Below, one piece after another: positions 29,801 to 39,089 of a DNA stretch of 64,000 bases (position 1 is the first letter of the stretch; each line of letters starts with the position of its first letter). The translations under genes and the position numbers were made by a program. The stretch spans positions 619,501-683,500 of the forward strand of contig CANJKZ010000978.1 in assembly GCA_947471745.1 (NCBI GenBank). Reading direction: 5' to 3'. The notes under the pieces are model-generated. The model was not told the origin of the DNA. It worked only from the letters and a program-made list of their open reading frames with translations, and searched no databases. This DNA comes from Closterium sp. Naga37s-1 (lineage: Eukaryota; Streptophyta; Zygnematophyceae; Desmidiales; Closteriaceae).

Positions 29801-30833
29801 AAAAAGGTGGGTAAGGGTAGAGGAGAAAATACAAGGAAAATGCAAGAAGAGTGGAGGAGTTGGGTGGGGGAAGGGGAGTGGGGGAGAAGGGGGGGGGGGG
29901 AGGGGGGGGTGTTGCCTGCCGGGAAGGTTGGATGAGCGGAAAGAAGGGAGACAGGCAGGGAGGTACGGATTCTTTTCTCACAGCAAGGAGGGGCGGGGGA
30001 GAAGAGAGGGAGGGATCTTAGGCGAGGGGGGGTTGGGGGAAGGGTGGCGGGAGTGAAGGCACACGGGGCGGAAAGATGAGGGGAAAAGGCGGAATGGGGG
30101 GGATTGGGAATGGAGCAGGGATTGGAAGTGCAAAGGGAGGGAAGGAGGAGGAGAAGAACGAAGAATCGCAGTAGGACGGCGGAGTGACCACTCCTGAATG
30201 AAGCTGAATTCGTGGAAAAAAACTCCTAGCGCGAGTGCAATTACAGAAAGTGTGACTGTATCAAATGACCTGGTGAATGCGAGGAGGCCCTCACAGAGGC
30301 CCAGCAGCGCCACTTGCTCCGACGGCGGAGTGGCGGGCGGAAAGAATATGCCTAAACGAGTATGACTATATCGAGTATGACTATAGCGAGTGACTTGGTG
30401 AAAGCGAGGAGCCCCTCCCAGAGGCCAAGTAAAGCGACTTGCTCCGACGGCGGAGAATATGACTACTGGTGTGACTGTAACGTATGTAACTCTGGCGAGT
30501 GTGACTATAGCGAGTCACATTCTATAGAGTCACCTGATGAATGCGAGGAGGCCCTCCCAGAACCCCAGCAGCGCCACTTGCTCCGACGGCGGAGTGGCGG
30601 GCGGAAAGAATATGCCTAACGAGTGTGATTATGCGAGTGTGACGATACCTGGTGAAGGCGAGGAGGCCTTCCCAGAGCCCCAGCAGCGCCACTTGCTCCG
30701 ACGGCGGAGTGGCAGGCGGAAAGAAGAACAGAAGCTTCTCCGCCTCTTCCCCCTCCCGCTTCCCCCGCCGCGAGTCGAACACGCACACGCGCACCGCGCT
30801 TCCCGCCGCGCCGCCTCCTCCGCTGCCGCCCAT
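17900..30833 (-). CDS. CCZ1: CCZ1-type vacuolar fusion protein, at least nine exons
   Basis: CCZ1 pairs with MON1 as the Rab7 exchange factor for endosome-vacuole traffic. Exons follow CCZ1 order. E1 30,833-30,649: CVFDSRRGKREGEEAEK and LLGLWEGLLAFTR. E2 29,427-29,334: RIFSPNRPCEVMRAHFHRHV. E3 28,896-28,581: VVEC, then LRQYLVEAHALFCLFFGSI, a poly-Pro insert and AFLPDFLT. E4 27,853-27,765: VRLPALLDALSSRLSCRQ. E5 26,505-26,419: SLAHRLADAF and LLLASTLSP. E6 starts 24,788: TDTAALHSYACLRLLP. Possibly another exon near 24,050-24,120. E8 19,970-19,815: GCRYLCTDP and SPPCKVTTLAK. E9 18,999-18,864: DSLAVLNQMRHEVD. The last exon ends at 17,900: NAWVVERRSGGRQL and LLGAEELVDRLNAQ. E1 to E5, and E8 to E9, join with canonical sites and matching phases. 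The E6 donor, the exon after it and the last acceptor are unresolved. Most exons have truncated tandem copies nearby. A Copia element lies in the intron before E8. Confidence 0.87.
18630..18677. repeat. Two degenerate micro-palindromes in the last CCZ1 intron
   Basis: TTTTTTCAGGTGACTAAAAA (18,630 onward) and TTTGAGACAGTTCAAAA (18,661-18,677). A copy of the E9 3' end region follows to the right. Confidence 0.5.
18836..18849. repeat. Micro-palindrome beside the E9 donor
   Basis: TTGAGGCACTTCAA lies 15 bases beyond the E9 end. The sequence right of it (CCCATACC, TCTCCTCTTCC) is duplicated at 18,680-18,750. Confidence 0.6.
18930..19200 (-). repeat. Duplicated CCZ1 exon 9
   Basis: DSLAVLNQMRHEVDRQQQ (18,999 downward) recurs as DSLAVLNQMRHEADRQQQQ from about 19,190 downward with its own acceptor. 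The second copy loses exon similarity after the Gln run. Confidence 0.8.
19410..20172 (-). repeat. CCZ1 exon 8 with diverged partial copies
   Basis: The full exon is 19,970-19,815. Partial copies of its HIQ, CRY and SPP parts lie near 20,030-20,080 and 19,690-19,720. A separate block containing GATGGCAACACAC and CTTTTGAGAATTCTCACC occurs at 19,410-19,463 and 19,620-19,677. Confidence 0.7.
20120..20139. repeat. Micro-palindrome between exact 33-bp direct repeats
   Basis: GTTTTGAGTCGTCTCAAAAC. Left 20,088-20,120 and right 20,140-20,172 are identical 33-bp copies (GATGATGTGGTGCTG onward) derived from exon 8 sequence. This is the cleanest example of the pattern. Confidence 0.92.
20352..20637 (-). 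repeat. Copia-2 3' LTR
   Basis: Left end TGTAAGAACTGAGC corresponds to TGCAAGACCTGAGG in the partner LTR; the right end is near CTAACACTAAC. Confidence 0.85.
20640..21127 (-). pseudogene. Copia-2 RNase H remnant
   Basis: The minus strand reads EGYSDSSWADD, GYCFTLGSG, SLSSCEAKLYAGTMAAQ, SDNKSAIHL and RNKHIELHHFFIRD, the Copia RNase H signature, broken by several stops. Confidence 0.82.
21128..22133 (-). pseudogene. Copia-2 gag remnant
   Basis: ATG near 22,133 (MAIASSTIANPISPLRLELDG) begins a gag with SSNYKTWSYGV, then after frameshifts and a Trp-to-stop change GMADYIAKVQTIHGELKEL and a CGG...HPLTTC zinc-knuckle remnant near 21,370. It runs straight into RNase H sequence near 21,127, marking the internal deletion. 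Confidence 0.78.
22803..22814 (-). other. Copia-2 primer-binding site
   Basis: Minus strand TGGTATCAGAGC, an exact 12-base initiator tRNA-Met complement directly after the LTR. Confidence 0.85.
22815..23747 (-). repeat. Copia-2 5' LTR, split by a hAT-like element
   Basis: 22,815-22,979 and 23,623-23,747 align with the left LTR; the break is the nested element. Confidence 0.85.
22980..23614. mobile_element. hAT-like non-autonomous DNA element with subterminal repeats
   Basis: Perfect 16-bp terminal inverted repeats CTTAGTTGCGGAAGAC, flanked by an exact 8-bp target duplication CTTGGTGA (22,972-22,979 and 23,615-23,622). Both ends carry arrays of GCGTCTAGACGC-type motifs in opposite directions, typical subterminal transposase sites. 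The interior has a TATA-like CATATAAACC near 23,197 and then ATGTCTTCTCGTAGCC near 23,375, which opens 18 codons. This looks like the 5' end of a deleted parent gene. An 8-bp target fits hAT; other superfamilies are not excluded. Confidence 0.85.
23765..24072. repeat. Two-copy duplication next to Copia-2
   Basis: A block with CACCACCAGGGCTGTCAGGTC and a CTG/TGC run occurs at about 23,765-23,910 and 23,960-24,072. The minus strand can be read as FVIDLTALVV and FVKDLTALVV, perhaps duplicated copies of a CCZ1 exon between E6 and E8. Confidence 0.6.
24757..25016 (-). repeat. Duplicated CCZ1 exon 6 start with short tandem copies
   Basis: Acceptors at 24,788 (TDTAALHSYACL) and 25,009 (ADTA, then one base out of frame). 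The second copy contains three tandem 24-bp units (GCATGCATAGGAGTGAAGTG). Confidence 0.78.
24896..24913. repeat. Micro-palindrome within duplicated exon 6 copies
   Basis: TTCTGAGTCGACACAAAA, two mismatched pairs; it lies between the two exon 6 copies. Confidence 0.6.
25184..25692. repeat. 34-bp minisatellite, about 15 copies
   Basis: Tandem units around ACAGGGGTGATTTTTTAGA followed by a short TTTACGTGAGAAAG part, in the CCZ1 intron between E5 and E6. A few units are shorter by two bases. Confidence 0.92.
25755..26140 (-). repeat. 109-bp tandem array made of CCZ1 exon 5 3' end and donor
   Basis: About 3.6 units at 109-bp spacing (25,859; 25,968; 26,077). On the minus strand each unit reads CHNLLLASTLSP followed by the donor GTAACC, matching the end of exon 5 at 26,419. 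The copies are exon 3' ends without the exon start. Confidence 0.85.
26195..26410. repeat. Seven-base G-rich repeat, telomere-like
   Basis: GGGGTTC, GGGTTTG and GGGTTCT units in register 7 for about 215 bp. It resembles degenerate TTTAGGG-type telomere repeats but lacks intact ones. It lies between exon 5 copies. Confidence 0.7.
26590..26810 (-). repeat. Truncated copies of CCZ1 exon 5 5' end
   Basis: The minus strand reads HQSLAHPL...DAFQGG near 26,740-26,800 and a similar HQSLAHPLADASQGG near 26,610-26,665. Exon similarity stops after the Gly run. Confidence 0.72.
26860..27862 (-). repeat. CCZ1 exon 4 array, about seven copies
   Basis: The last four copies (plus-strand marker CGAGGAGARCAGGCARGCG near 27,350, 27,511, 27,672 and 27,833) are spaced 161 bp; earlier ones near 26,876, 26,998 and 27,180 are more diverged. 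Each codes VRLPALLDSLSSRLSCRQ-like sequence with donor GTGAGCC. Some copies have lost the AG acceptor (GGG in place of GAG). 27,853-27,765 keeps both splice sites and the correct phases. Confidence 0.8.
28075..28088. repeat. Micro-palindrome
   Basis: TCGAGTTGACTCGA, with AAAA on the right only. Confidence 0.6.
28241..28260. repeat. Micro-palindrome
   Basis: GTTTTTATTCGACTAAAAAA, one mismatched pair in the core. Confidence 0.6.
28368..28387. repeat. Micro-palindrome
   Basis: GTTTTGAGTCAACTGAAAAA, one mismatched pair. Confidence 0.65.
28861..29030 (-). repeat. Duplicated start of CCZ1 exon 3
   Basis: The minus strand reads VVECRGVNGVMPP at the authentic exon (28,896 downward) and VVECRGVNGVVPL near 29,020 downward; the copy diverges after about 16 codons. 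Confidence 0.8.
29200..29289. repeat. Direct repeats of 30 bp around a micro-palindrome
   Basis: CTCCAAAACCACACGG onward at 29,200-29,229 and 29,260-29,289 (one mismatch), with TTTTGAGTCGACTAAAA at 29,238-29,254 between them. In the CCZ1 intron between E2 and E3. Confidence 0.88.
29334..29796 (-). repeat. CCZ1 exon 2 and two truncated upstream copies
   Basis: The authentic exon is 29,427-29,334. Copies starting near 29,573 and 29,796 on the minus strand repeat CAG plus RIFSPNRPCEVMRAHFHR-like codons and then diverge after the His/Arg. Confidence 0.85.
30240..30725 (-). repeat. CCZ1 exon 1 3' end, four tandem copies
   Basis: SEQVALLGLWEGLLAFTR-like codons recur at about 30,313, 30,438, 30,577 and 30,692 (plus-strand marker CTTGCTCCGACGGCGGA). 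The copy nearest the N-terminus (E1) keeps a canonical donor, CACCAG/GTATCG. The copy furthest downstream reads GLCEGLLAFTRSF, closer to the family consensus, so which donor is used is uncertain. Confidence 0.82.
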
Positions 30834-32923
30834 CCCGGCTCCCCCCGCGCCCGCTCCGCCTTTTCCAATGCCGTGGGGGACACGTGGAGGGGCAGGAGTG
30901 GGGAGAAGTATCGATCCTACGGCGATTTCTGCGCCGACCCAACAGACATGCGCGGAAGGGCTGGTGAAGTGCGGAGACGCGAAGTTGCGGAAACGCGGAG
31001 ATGCGGAATGAGAGGTGGCAGGTGATGGCTCAAGAGTCTACGCGGTATTTTCAGAAATTATTAAAGCGCGTCGCAGGCCCAGAGGGATGAGAAAATAGTA
31101 GGCTGCTTCCAACTGGGAAACATCGCGCGATTAGGAAATGGCTAAGGTCGATTTTTGCCTTGTCACGAAAGCGGTTCGGATTCTCCGAGAGAATATCTGG
31201 GCGAAATTGCGCTCATCGACCGCGCCTGCTGGTCGAATTCGATCGACCACTAATACCGTGCTTTCTTGGCGCCGGTCGAGTTAGATCAAATTCTTTTCAA
31301 GATCACGTTGATATATGTGAGCTTCGCACTATTATAAATTTGATTATCACAAATATGCCGGCGGGGCTGCTTATCGAGAGCGCCTATATGATGAGTATTT
31401 CGACATCCAGTGCATACCTAGCCCATGTGTCCTGGACCGAACCTGCAGTCACCACACCGGAATTGTCAACGGTACGCAAAGCAACAAAACACTTGGAGCT
31501 CGGTTTCTGATTGGCAAGTCGATTTTCTAGTCCACCGAACCGAAGCACTGTACAGTAGACGTAAAACGTTCTGACTTCGTTTGGACGGACTTGGTTGGAC
31601 AGATTCGGGACTGTGGCTGTGGTCCGTACGGTCAAGTTCTCCACCGAGCCTAACCACACCGAAACGCTCTTGTCGCTTGAGTCCTGAGCCCGAAACGTTG
31701 GAGCCGATCGACGAGAAAAAACAGTACGGCGAAAAAGGCTACAGAGCGTTTAGATGTGGTTAAGTGCAGTTAGGGCTCGTACCTGAACGAAAACAGCACT
31801 CCTAACTTCACCCACCATAACTGGTCGCCTAACTTACTGAGCATCCTAGTCTACGTATCGCGTCAGAACAGACGGACCGTCGGGCGGACGGCAGGTATAT
31901 AGTACATCGCCAGTAGGGAAACTTTGCATCGGTGTGTCACATGGAGATAGACGGACCGTCAGGATGGCGGTCAGAACAGGATGGATTCGTTGTCGCTTCT
32001 TTCTGTAACATCTCGATCCACTCACCTGGTCTCGATACGTCGAACCAGCTGTGAGGAGGAAATGTGAGGAAACATGATTGGTTGAAATTTGAATGGAAGC
32101 GAGACTTGGGTTGGAATTGACTTGATTGGAAAACTAGCAAATCAGAACTCTGCTATACAATTGTGACAGAACTTACGCGATAGGTTTGAAAACAACCCAT
32201 GTAAGTTCAAACGTCACCCTTGTCCAACCAATCAGAACATACTCACACAAAGTGAGTGGACGGAACTTCCGCCGCTGGTTGGAAATAGAACCAATCAGAA
32301 ACAACCAACTTAAATCCAACTCGACTCTCCCTTGAAATTGCAACCAATGCAACAACTCAGGTTTGTGATAAGTGTGCATTTTTATCCTTGCTGTCTATGA
32401 TCTAATTGGTTGGAAATCCCAACCATTGCCACATGGGCAAGGCCCATGGTGGTGCACCCTTCCTTGCCATGGGGAAGGTGGCTGCACCCCAAAGGGGTCT
32501 AGGGAGGGGTCTGAGCCTTTGGAGGTTCATTCTTCATTCCTATGCCCAACTAATCAATTGGGAAATAGGATTGCTCTCTCTCTCTCTCTCTCTCACAAAT
32601 TACCTTCCAGAGTTTGTTACTGCATTTTCCAGCACTTTCTAGACTTAGTAGATTTCAGGAGCTACTATTCTCTGTTTTGTACTAGAACCTATCTATATAT
32701 GGGTAAATGCCCTTTTATTTAGCAGATCCGTTACACTTTCTGTTTTCTCTCAGCGTTTAGAATCATTGCTCGTCCATTACAAAGTTGTATCTCGCCTGAG
32801 TCTATTATTAGTAGTAAACATCTAAGAGTACAGGCGGAAGCCGCATCACAGCGTCAAATCAAGAACAAGATCCTGCTCTTCTTTTCTAGGTGAAGCTAGT
32901 TTCGTGAAACACGACATTTCGCC
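30834..32923. other. 5' flanks of CCZ1 and of the cold-shock pseudogene; no gene seen
   Basis: No convincing coding region. Several CCAAT-type motifs at 32,080-32,350 and a CT run near 32,575-32,595. 32,820-32,923 is the probable leader of the cold-shock gene. Confidence 0.45.
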
Positions 32924-33719
32924 ATGGCGGATGCTGAATCCACTCCTAGCGTCCAGACTGGAACGGTGAGAATTCTTTCAGTTCACAACTTTCAATGGGT
33001 TTAACTGTTAGGCCGACGCCATGATATTGCGAGGTTCTACGCTGAAACGGTGAATCACAGCGGTGGAATCGTAACATGATGCATTAACATAATGATGGTG
33101 TTTCATCCATGTAGCCTTTTCTTCGAGTGATTTTTAGTACAATTTTTGCCGCGACCCACATCCGTTTCCTAGTAAAGAGTAGCCGCTGCTCTCTACTTGA
33201 GGTGTGCTTTCGTTTGTTACTCGGTTTTTCTTGAGCGAATGCTTCTTATTTTTTTAATATAAATCTGGCTCGCTATGCCTAGCTATCAGACACAGGATCG
33301 GTTCTTCCGAACCTGAACCGAGCCTGAACCTTCACATAACCCCCTCACATGAAGTGGTTCAACAGTAGCCTTTCTGTTATTAACCTTTTCAGCGCGACCC
33401 CACCCCTTTTCACGCATAACAACTGCGGCGAGGAGCTCTATGTGCACCAGACGAGCATCACGAGGGCTGCCGAGCCTATATCCAAACCTGATCCGAGCCT
33501 GACCCCCACTTCCTGAACCTGACCCCGCAGGTGACGTTGTACAACTCGAGCAAGGGCTTCGGGTTCATCGCGCCCAATAACGACGTGCACCATACAGACA
33601 TCAAGAGCGGGGGTCTCCGCGTCCTAGAGGAGGGCCAGGTCGTTGAGTTCACCATCTAGACCTCTTCTGACGGCCGCACCACGACAAAAAATGTTGCTGT
33701 GAAGCCCTGGGGGGGTGAA
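32924..33719 (+). pseudogene. Cold-shock-domain protein pseudogene, two exons
   Basis: Exon 1 (32,924-32,965) codes MADAESTPSVQTGT and ends at a GTGAG donor. After an intron (acceptor CCCCGCAG) exon 2 from 33,531 codes VTLYNSSKGFGFIAPNNDV, HHTDIKSGGLRVLEEG and VVEFTI, then TAG at 33,657-33,659, then TSSDGRTTTKNVAV in the same frame. Cold-shock domains bind single-stranded RNA or DNA. RNP1 (KGFGFI) is intact, the usual Trp is Leu, and several residues around RNP2 (before VHH) are deleted. The nonsense codon removes the last strand. The intron shows it decayed in place or by DNA duplication and is not a retrocopy. Confidence 0.83.
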
Positions 33720-33862
33720 TGAGGATGCTGGGGTGGTGGGTGTTATGGTGGAAGGGGGGCTGTTATGGTGGTGGCCAGTTTCCAACCCAGAAGGTAGCAC
33801 AAAAGGTGTAATATCAGGCTCTTGTCTAGTGGGGTTTACGGTTTCAGGTTTTATTAAGGTCG

Positions 33863-35660
33863 TTACCTGTTTACAAACATGCAAACAGCAAGATGAACAT
33901 ACAAGCCTATGCTAGGCTCCCTCCAGGGGAGCACGTGAAACACGTCATCCTCCCGCCACTGGGGCGGAGGTGCACGGGGGGCGCATATCCGGCTGGCATG
34001 TGAAGTGGCGTGGATTGCTAGGGAGGTCGATAGGAATCGTTGACTAGCCACGTGGTTTGAGTTTCGGATGGATTGCCGGGGAGGTCGATAGGAATCGTTG
34101 ACTAGCCACGTGGCTTTGAGTTTCGGATGGATTGCCGGGCAGTTGGGTTCTGGAAAATGAAAGAAGCGGTGTGCGACTGCCAGGTTGACCCTGCGGGTAG
34201 CTCGGAGGCGTTTGTTCTTCGAGCCCTTGGAAGCCCTCCAGATCAGAATCTTGAAGGCAAGTAGGAACAAGTTGAGAACGGTATGGAGGGATTCGTAGGT
34301 TTTGAAGGGGGTTTGTCTGTATCTGTGACTGCAGCGCGAGTTCCAGATAACTTTTGCTACCGTACCAACCAGCAGGCTCCACGGGGCCACTTGACCGGCT
34401 GTTGACTGCAGTGGAAACAGAGTCAACTGCGGGGATGTAGAAATTCCTAAGTGAGCACGCGCGGACCGTTGGAGAGCTTCAGTGATTGGCTTCGGCACAC
34501 CGCATTCGAAGAACACATGAGGAAGCGATTCAAGAACTCCTTGATTACAGCCCGAGCAGATGCCCTTATCTGCCGAGAAGGTGAAACGCGATCCTGATGG
34601 TAGTCCGCGAGAGTATAATCGGTAGAGTACGTCACGCTGGGAAGAAGGTTGTTCCAAAAGGAACGCGTGTGTGTAGTCCGGAACCAGGAAAGGTCCTGGC
34701 GCTGGGAGGATGTTACCATCTTTGAGCATGTGGAAGCGGCTGTTGCTCGTATGTCATATCCCGAATCGTTGATAGGGCTGGGGCACCGTCTTTCAAAATC
34801 TCGAAGTGTGTTGCCAGCCCTGCACCAGAGCAGAAGGTGCCTCCGAGCCATCTATCTGAGACGTGGACCGCGACGGTCTCTGAGATTGATAGCCGACGTC
34901 TTGACACTGCTTCCTTCGAGATTCTGCAGATATGATCCACATCGTATGTGTTAGCGAAAAAGGAGTTATAAGGAAGGAGTTGATCCACTTCGAAAGTGAC
35001 ACGGGGAGGAGCTTGCATGTCGACGGCGAGTAAGACCCAGTCACCGATGTCCAGTGGTACTAAGCTGTGCGATGTAGCCAACGCGGCCCACCAATTCGAT
35101 GGCATGGCATGATAAATCTCATGGATAATCCGCCGGCTGCATGGGTACTCCTGTGGGGGTTATTTCTGCATGATTTCGGCGTCCGTTAGGCGTCGAGCTC
35201 CAGACTCGTCTTGTCGCACGATGTGTCCAACACGAACTTCTTCTGTTAGCAAGAACAGCTCGTCTTTAATGCGTCCAAATGGCCGACCGCCAGGCTTGGT
35301 GACAAAGCGGTTGAACGGGACTGGTTCTGCCAGAATACACCAAAATTCAGGTCTGGGGGGGAGAATGGAGAGGTGAAGTGCCATGATGCTATGCAGTTCT
35401 TCACGTAGCCGTCCTGGTACAATGTCGGGAAGGAAGGGCAGGAAATCTTCATGGAGGAGAAATGCATGGAGACCAAAAGGGATGGGAGTGCAGATGCGAG
35501 CGACTGCGGCTTCTGGTAGCGGGGAGAATCTCCGAAATGCTCGTTGAGCGTTAAGCGCGAGGATCTGTGTCGAAGGCTTAATAGCTCTACTTTGTTGTAG
35601 ACCGTGTTATTCGTAAGAAGACGGGTAGTGCGTCCCTGTGGGCAGTATTTGGAAGACGAG
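33863..35660 (-). pseudogene. LINE ORF2 C-terminal part with zinc-binding domain
   Basis: Three frames follow each other: up to about 35,250, a segment at 35,105-34,713 (PSNWWAALATSHSLVPLDIGDW) and one at 34,729-33,863. The last holds the reverse-transcriptase zinc-binding signature CSGCNQGVLESLPHVFFEC. The frameshifts make it non-functional. Confidence 0.75.
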
Positions 35661-35666
35661 AGGAAA

Positions 35667-37640
35667 TTACCCGCGACTGCATTTAGTGCCTGTAAGGTGG
35701 GTGAGGGGGGGGGGTTGAAATCGGCTGGGGAATGTGAGCACCGAGTTGAGGTAGGTGCTATTAAGCCTGTTACGGCACGAGGAGGTGGCGTGGAGGTTGG
35801 CAAGGAAGTTAGCAGAGCCTTTTATTTTTTTAATCGCATGCTCCCAAGTGAGGTCGGAACGGCCAGACGACCCCACGAAGATTCCCAGAACCCGTTCGAA
35901 GTCATCCTGATTGCGGATTGGGATGGAACCTGCGTGGGAAATGTTTATAGGGTTGAAGTTAAACGGGATTAGTGAGCACTTTGCCCAGTTTAGATTTTCT
36001 CCTGATACTGCCGCGAAGGAGAGAAGAACGCGCGAAGCCGTTTGGAGTTCCTCGTTAGAGTTAAGGAATATGGTTACATCGTCGGCATAGCATGGCATTA
36101 GGCGCTGCTGTGTGGGAGAGATGGGGAAGCCAGGGAGGAAACACGAGGAGTATCGGTGGAATATTTCGATACCACAGAGGAAGAGAAGGGGGGCCAGGGG
36201 GCATCCCTGCCGTACACCTGAGCGGACCTCTATGGGGGGACCACAGAGATTATTGACAGAGATGCGAGTAGAGGTACCTAAGTGCATTAGTTTGACCCAA
36301 TGAATCAAGGACGGAGGGAGACCCAGAACTACTAGGCAAGAGAACAGGAACTCACGGTTGACAAGATCGTACGCTTTCCTTATATCAACCATTAATGCCA
36401 GCAGGGGAAGCTCCTGCGCGGTGGCCCAGTCGAAAATATCCAGTGTATCGTTGAGCGTATCTCCAATCTTCCTGGATTTAATGAATGCCGCTTGGGAGTG
36501 GTGTATGAGAGAGGGAAGTAGAGGTTGGAGGCGATTTGCCAAGCAAATGGCTAGGACTTTGTAGTCCGAATTCATGAGTGTGATCGGTCTTAGATTGTCA
36601 GGCAGAGAAGAGTCCCTTTTCTTGGGAATGAGGACCGTACGACCTTGGAGCATTGATGGGGGGGGTTCTGACTGGGTGGAGAGGAACAGTGCATGGAGGG
36701 CAGGGGCGAAGTTAGCTCGAAAGTTCCGGAAGAGTTCTCCTGGAAGTCCATCAGGGCCGGGAGTTTCCCCTCGCGGTAGCTTACCTACGGCCCGCGCGAC
36801 TTCTTCCAAGGAGAAGGGACGGGACAGCCTATCCCAGGAGGTGGAGGGGAGCTGAGAGGGGGGGATATGAGACCAGAAATTAGGGTCGGGCATGACCGGC
36901 TGAGATGCAATGTAGAGATTTTTGAAAAATGAAGTGCAAATTTCATTCATAGCGGGGAGATCTGAGGTAAGCTCGCCTGAATGGGTCTGAAGAGCGGTGA
37001 TTAGTGAGGCCTTAATCCAGGAGTTGACTCCTACCAGTAGGGAGGATACTCCCATCTCATGCGGCCCCTCGACTTTAAGTTTAGCTTTGAGGGCGATGTC
37101 GGCCGCGTTTGTGGCTTCATATTTCTCGTACTGCTGGGAAGCGCGACGGAGATGCTCGCTCGCCACAGTGTCCGTAGGATTGATCTCCAGATGGATTCGA
37201 AGGTTGTGTACCAGGTTCTGTAGGTGTGAGGACGTCTTCCTGACGCGGATCTTTTCCTTTTTGGCGAAGAATTTGAGGGCGTTACACAGATTGAGTTTCC
37301 AACGGTCCCATGCTCCCCATGAGAGCAGAGAAGGCACAGCGCGGCAGGCGTTCGCCACGATCTGCGCAGTGTGAGGACGCTTAAGAAGGAGGTGAGGGAG
37401 CCGCCAAGGTCTGGGGGCAATGTTTAGATTCTCGCACATTAAAACACAGGAGGGGGATAAGTCGTGATCTGTGATATCCTTGGAGGCTGACGAGTATTGG
37501 GCATCAAAGACCCTGTTAGTGAGGGAAGATGAGACATAGATTCGGTCAGTCCGAGATGCCGACGAATCTCCTGTAGCAACCCGAGGGTAAGCATAGAATG
37601 AGAACATTAGGTCTGTGGGATACTTATCCGATAAGCATCC
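35667..37640 (-). pseudogene. LINE ORF2: endonuclease C-terminus and reverse transcriptase
   Basis: A 646-codon open stretch. It begins with the end of the AP endonuclease (SRTDRIYVS and TDHDLS). The reverse transcriptase follows: LRPITLMNSDYKVLA, DIRKAYDLVN, SGVRQGCPLAPLLF and the catalytic CYADDVTIF. All core motifs are intact. It ends by frameshift at a run of nine G on the plus strand near 35,705, and is joined to the upstream endonuclease part by a frameshift near 37,635. Confidence 0.85.
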
Positions 37641-38200
37641 CGCAACAATTGTTGCTGGAGAATAGGAGAGAGAATTTGGCCTTCTGAAATTTCGTGTCCA
37701 AGCAGTGGACGGTTACGATCCGCAGGGGCACAGACTGCATTGAAATCGCCCACTAAGATGGTGCCTACCGCCGACGTGGGGCCTTCTAGAGCGTGTAGGA
37801 AGATAGACCGCCACCACGGTCTCCTGACTGATGGAGTGGAGGGCGCGTAGATCGCGATAACGCGGAATTGCTCCCCTAAGAAGTTGACGTGAATGGTGAG
37901 TAGTCGCCCATCTGGGGAGGGTTCAGCAGAGGAAATGGAGACTTTTTTTGTTGAATACTAGGATAACGATACCGCCTGGTTTGGAGCGGTTGAGAAAAGG
38001 GGAAGGACATTGTGCAAAGGAATCTGGTTTAAGCGAGAGAGTAAGTTTTGGAAAATTTGAGGTGAGTCGAGTATCGATTAGGACGAGGATATCCGCCTTA
38101 GGGTCTCCTCTGCTAATCCATCCTCTGAGGTCGTTGATTTTCTTCCTCTTGTTGATCCCATTAACATTGATACATCTAACCACGAGTGGCATTAACATTG
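37640..38200 (-). pseudogene. LINE AP endonuclease N-terminal part
   Basis: CINVNGINKRKKINDLRGW, then DILVLIDTRL (the usual Glu-Thr reads Asp-Thr), then after a one-base slip in an A-run near 37,945 RVIAIYAPSTP and VGDFNAVCAP. This is the target-nicking endonuclease of LINEs. Confidence 0.8.
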
Positions 38201-38384
38201 TTCACTGGTTAAGCCCCCCACGCGCAATGCGTGTGCATCCACGGGGGTATAGAGAAGGATAGAAGGTTGGGTGAAGCTGAAAGGTAACATATCAGGTAGT
38301 GTACATGCCCTTTGATAAGGGAACATCGTTAAGCACGAACAAAGGGGGATAAGCCTTCGTACCACGTACTCTAGCTAGGTGCCA

Positions 38385-38768
38385 TCATGAGTACAAAGGG
38401 GGACCCATCTCCTGCGCTTTACTACTGCAAGAAGGCCAAGATGTTGGGGTGCTGCGCAAGGTGGCGGCCTTCGAGGCCCCATACTTGTCCTTGGTAGCTG
38501 TAGAGTTGGCAGATTCCTGCAGGCGAGCACGATGAAGCTCGGACTCCATATGGTAAAGGGCGTTGTCGAGTGCAAGGCCGCACACGAAGTCGCACATGGA
38601 GCAGGTCCAGATTTCCACGTCCAGATCCAGGCCAATGAGGATCAGCCCGGGATCTTTCTTGAACGTTGCAGCCGCTGTTTGGTGACCCAGGAGTTTTCCT
38701 GAGGTAAGGAAAGGAAGAGGGAAGGGTTCCGAGAAGGGAGAGGGAAGGGGCGAGAGGAGTAGCAAAGC
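38385..38768 (-). pseudogene. LINE segment with zinc-finger-like motif
   Basis: The minus strand reads WTCSMCDFVC...LYHMESELHRARL, a CxxC...H...H arrangement, between ORF1 and the endonuclease. It may be the end of ORF1 or the start of ORF2. Confidence 0.45.
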
Positions 38769-38886
38769 TGTGAGAATCAACAGGAATGGATTGAACTAGG
38801 AAAGTGTGAGATACAAATATGAAACCTGTACCCCTTAGTGTCTACCCCACTACAGCCTACATAGGCTAAGGCATATATATCTGACA
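38769..38886 (-). repeat. Copia-A 3' LTR
   Basis: 118 bp, TGTGAGAATC to ATATCTGACA; identical to the other LTR. The polypurine tract (minus strand TATGGGGGTG) abuts it at 38,887. Confidence 0.93.
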
Positions 38887-39089
38887 CACCCCCATAGGCA
38901 AAGTGGGGGAGAACTAGGGGTCACAACACCAGTCAAGCAAAGCAAAGCAAAGCAAGCTCAGGGTGGATCACAACGTCACCACACATTCCGAGCACCGGTT
39001 CAAAGGCCACAAGGCCAGTTCACATGCAAGTTCATATATAAAGGTAAACAAGCAAGTGCAGGTATATATAGATCACAGTACAAGGAAAG

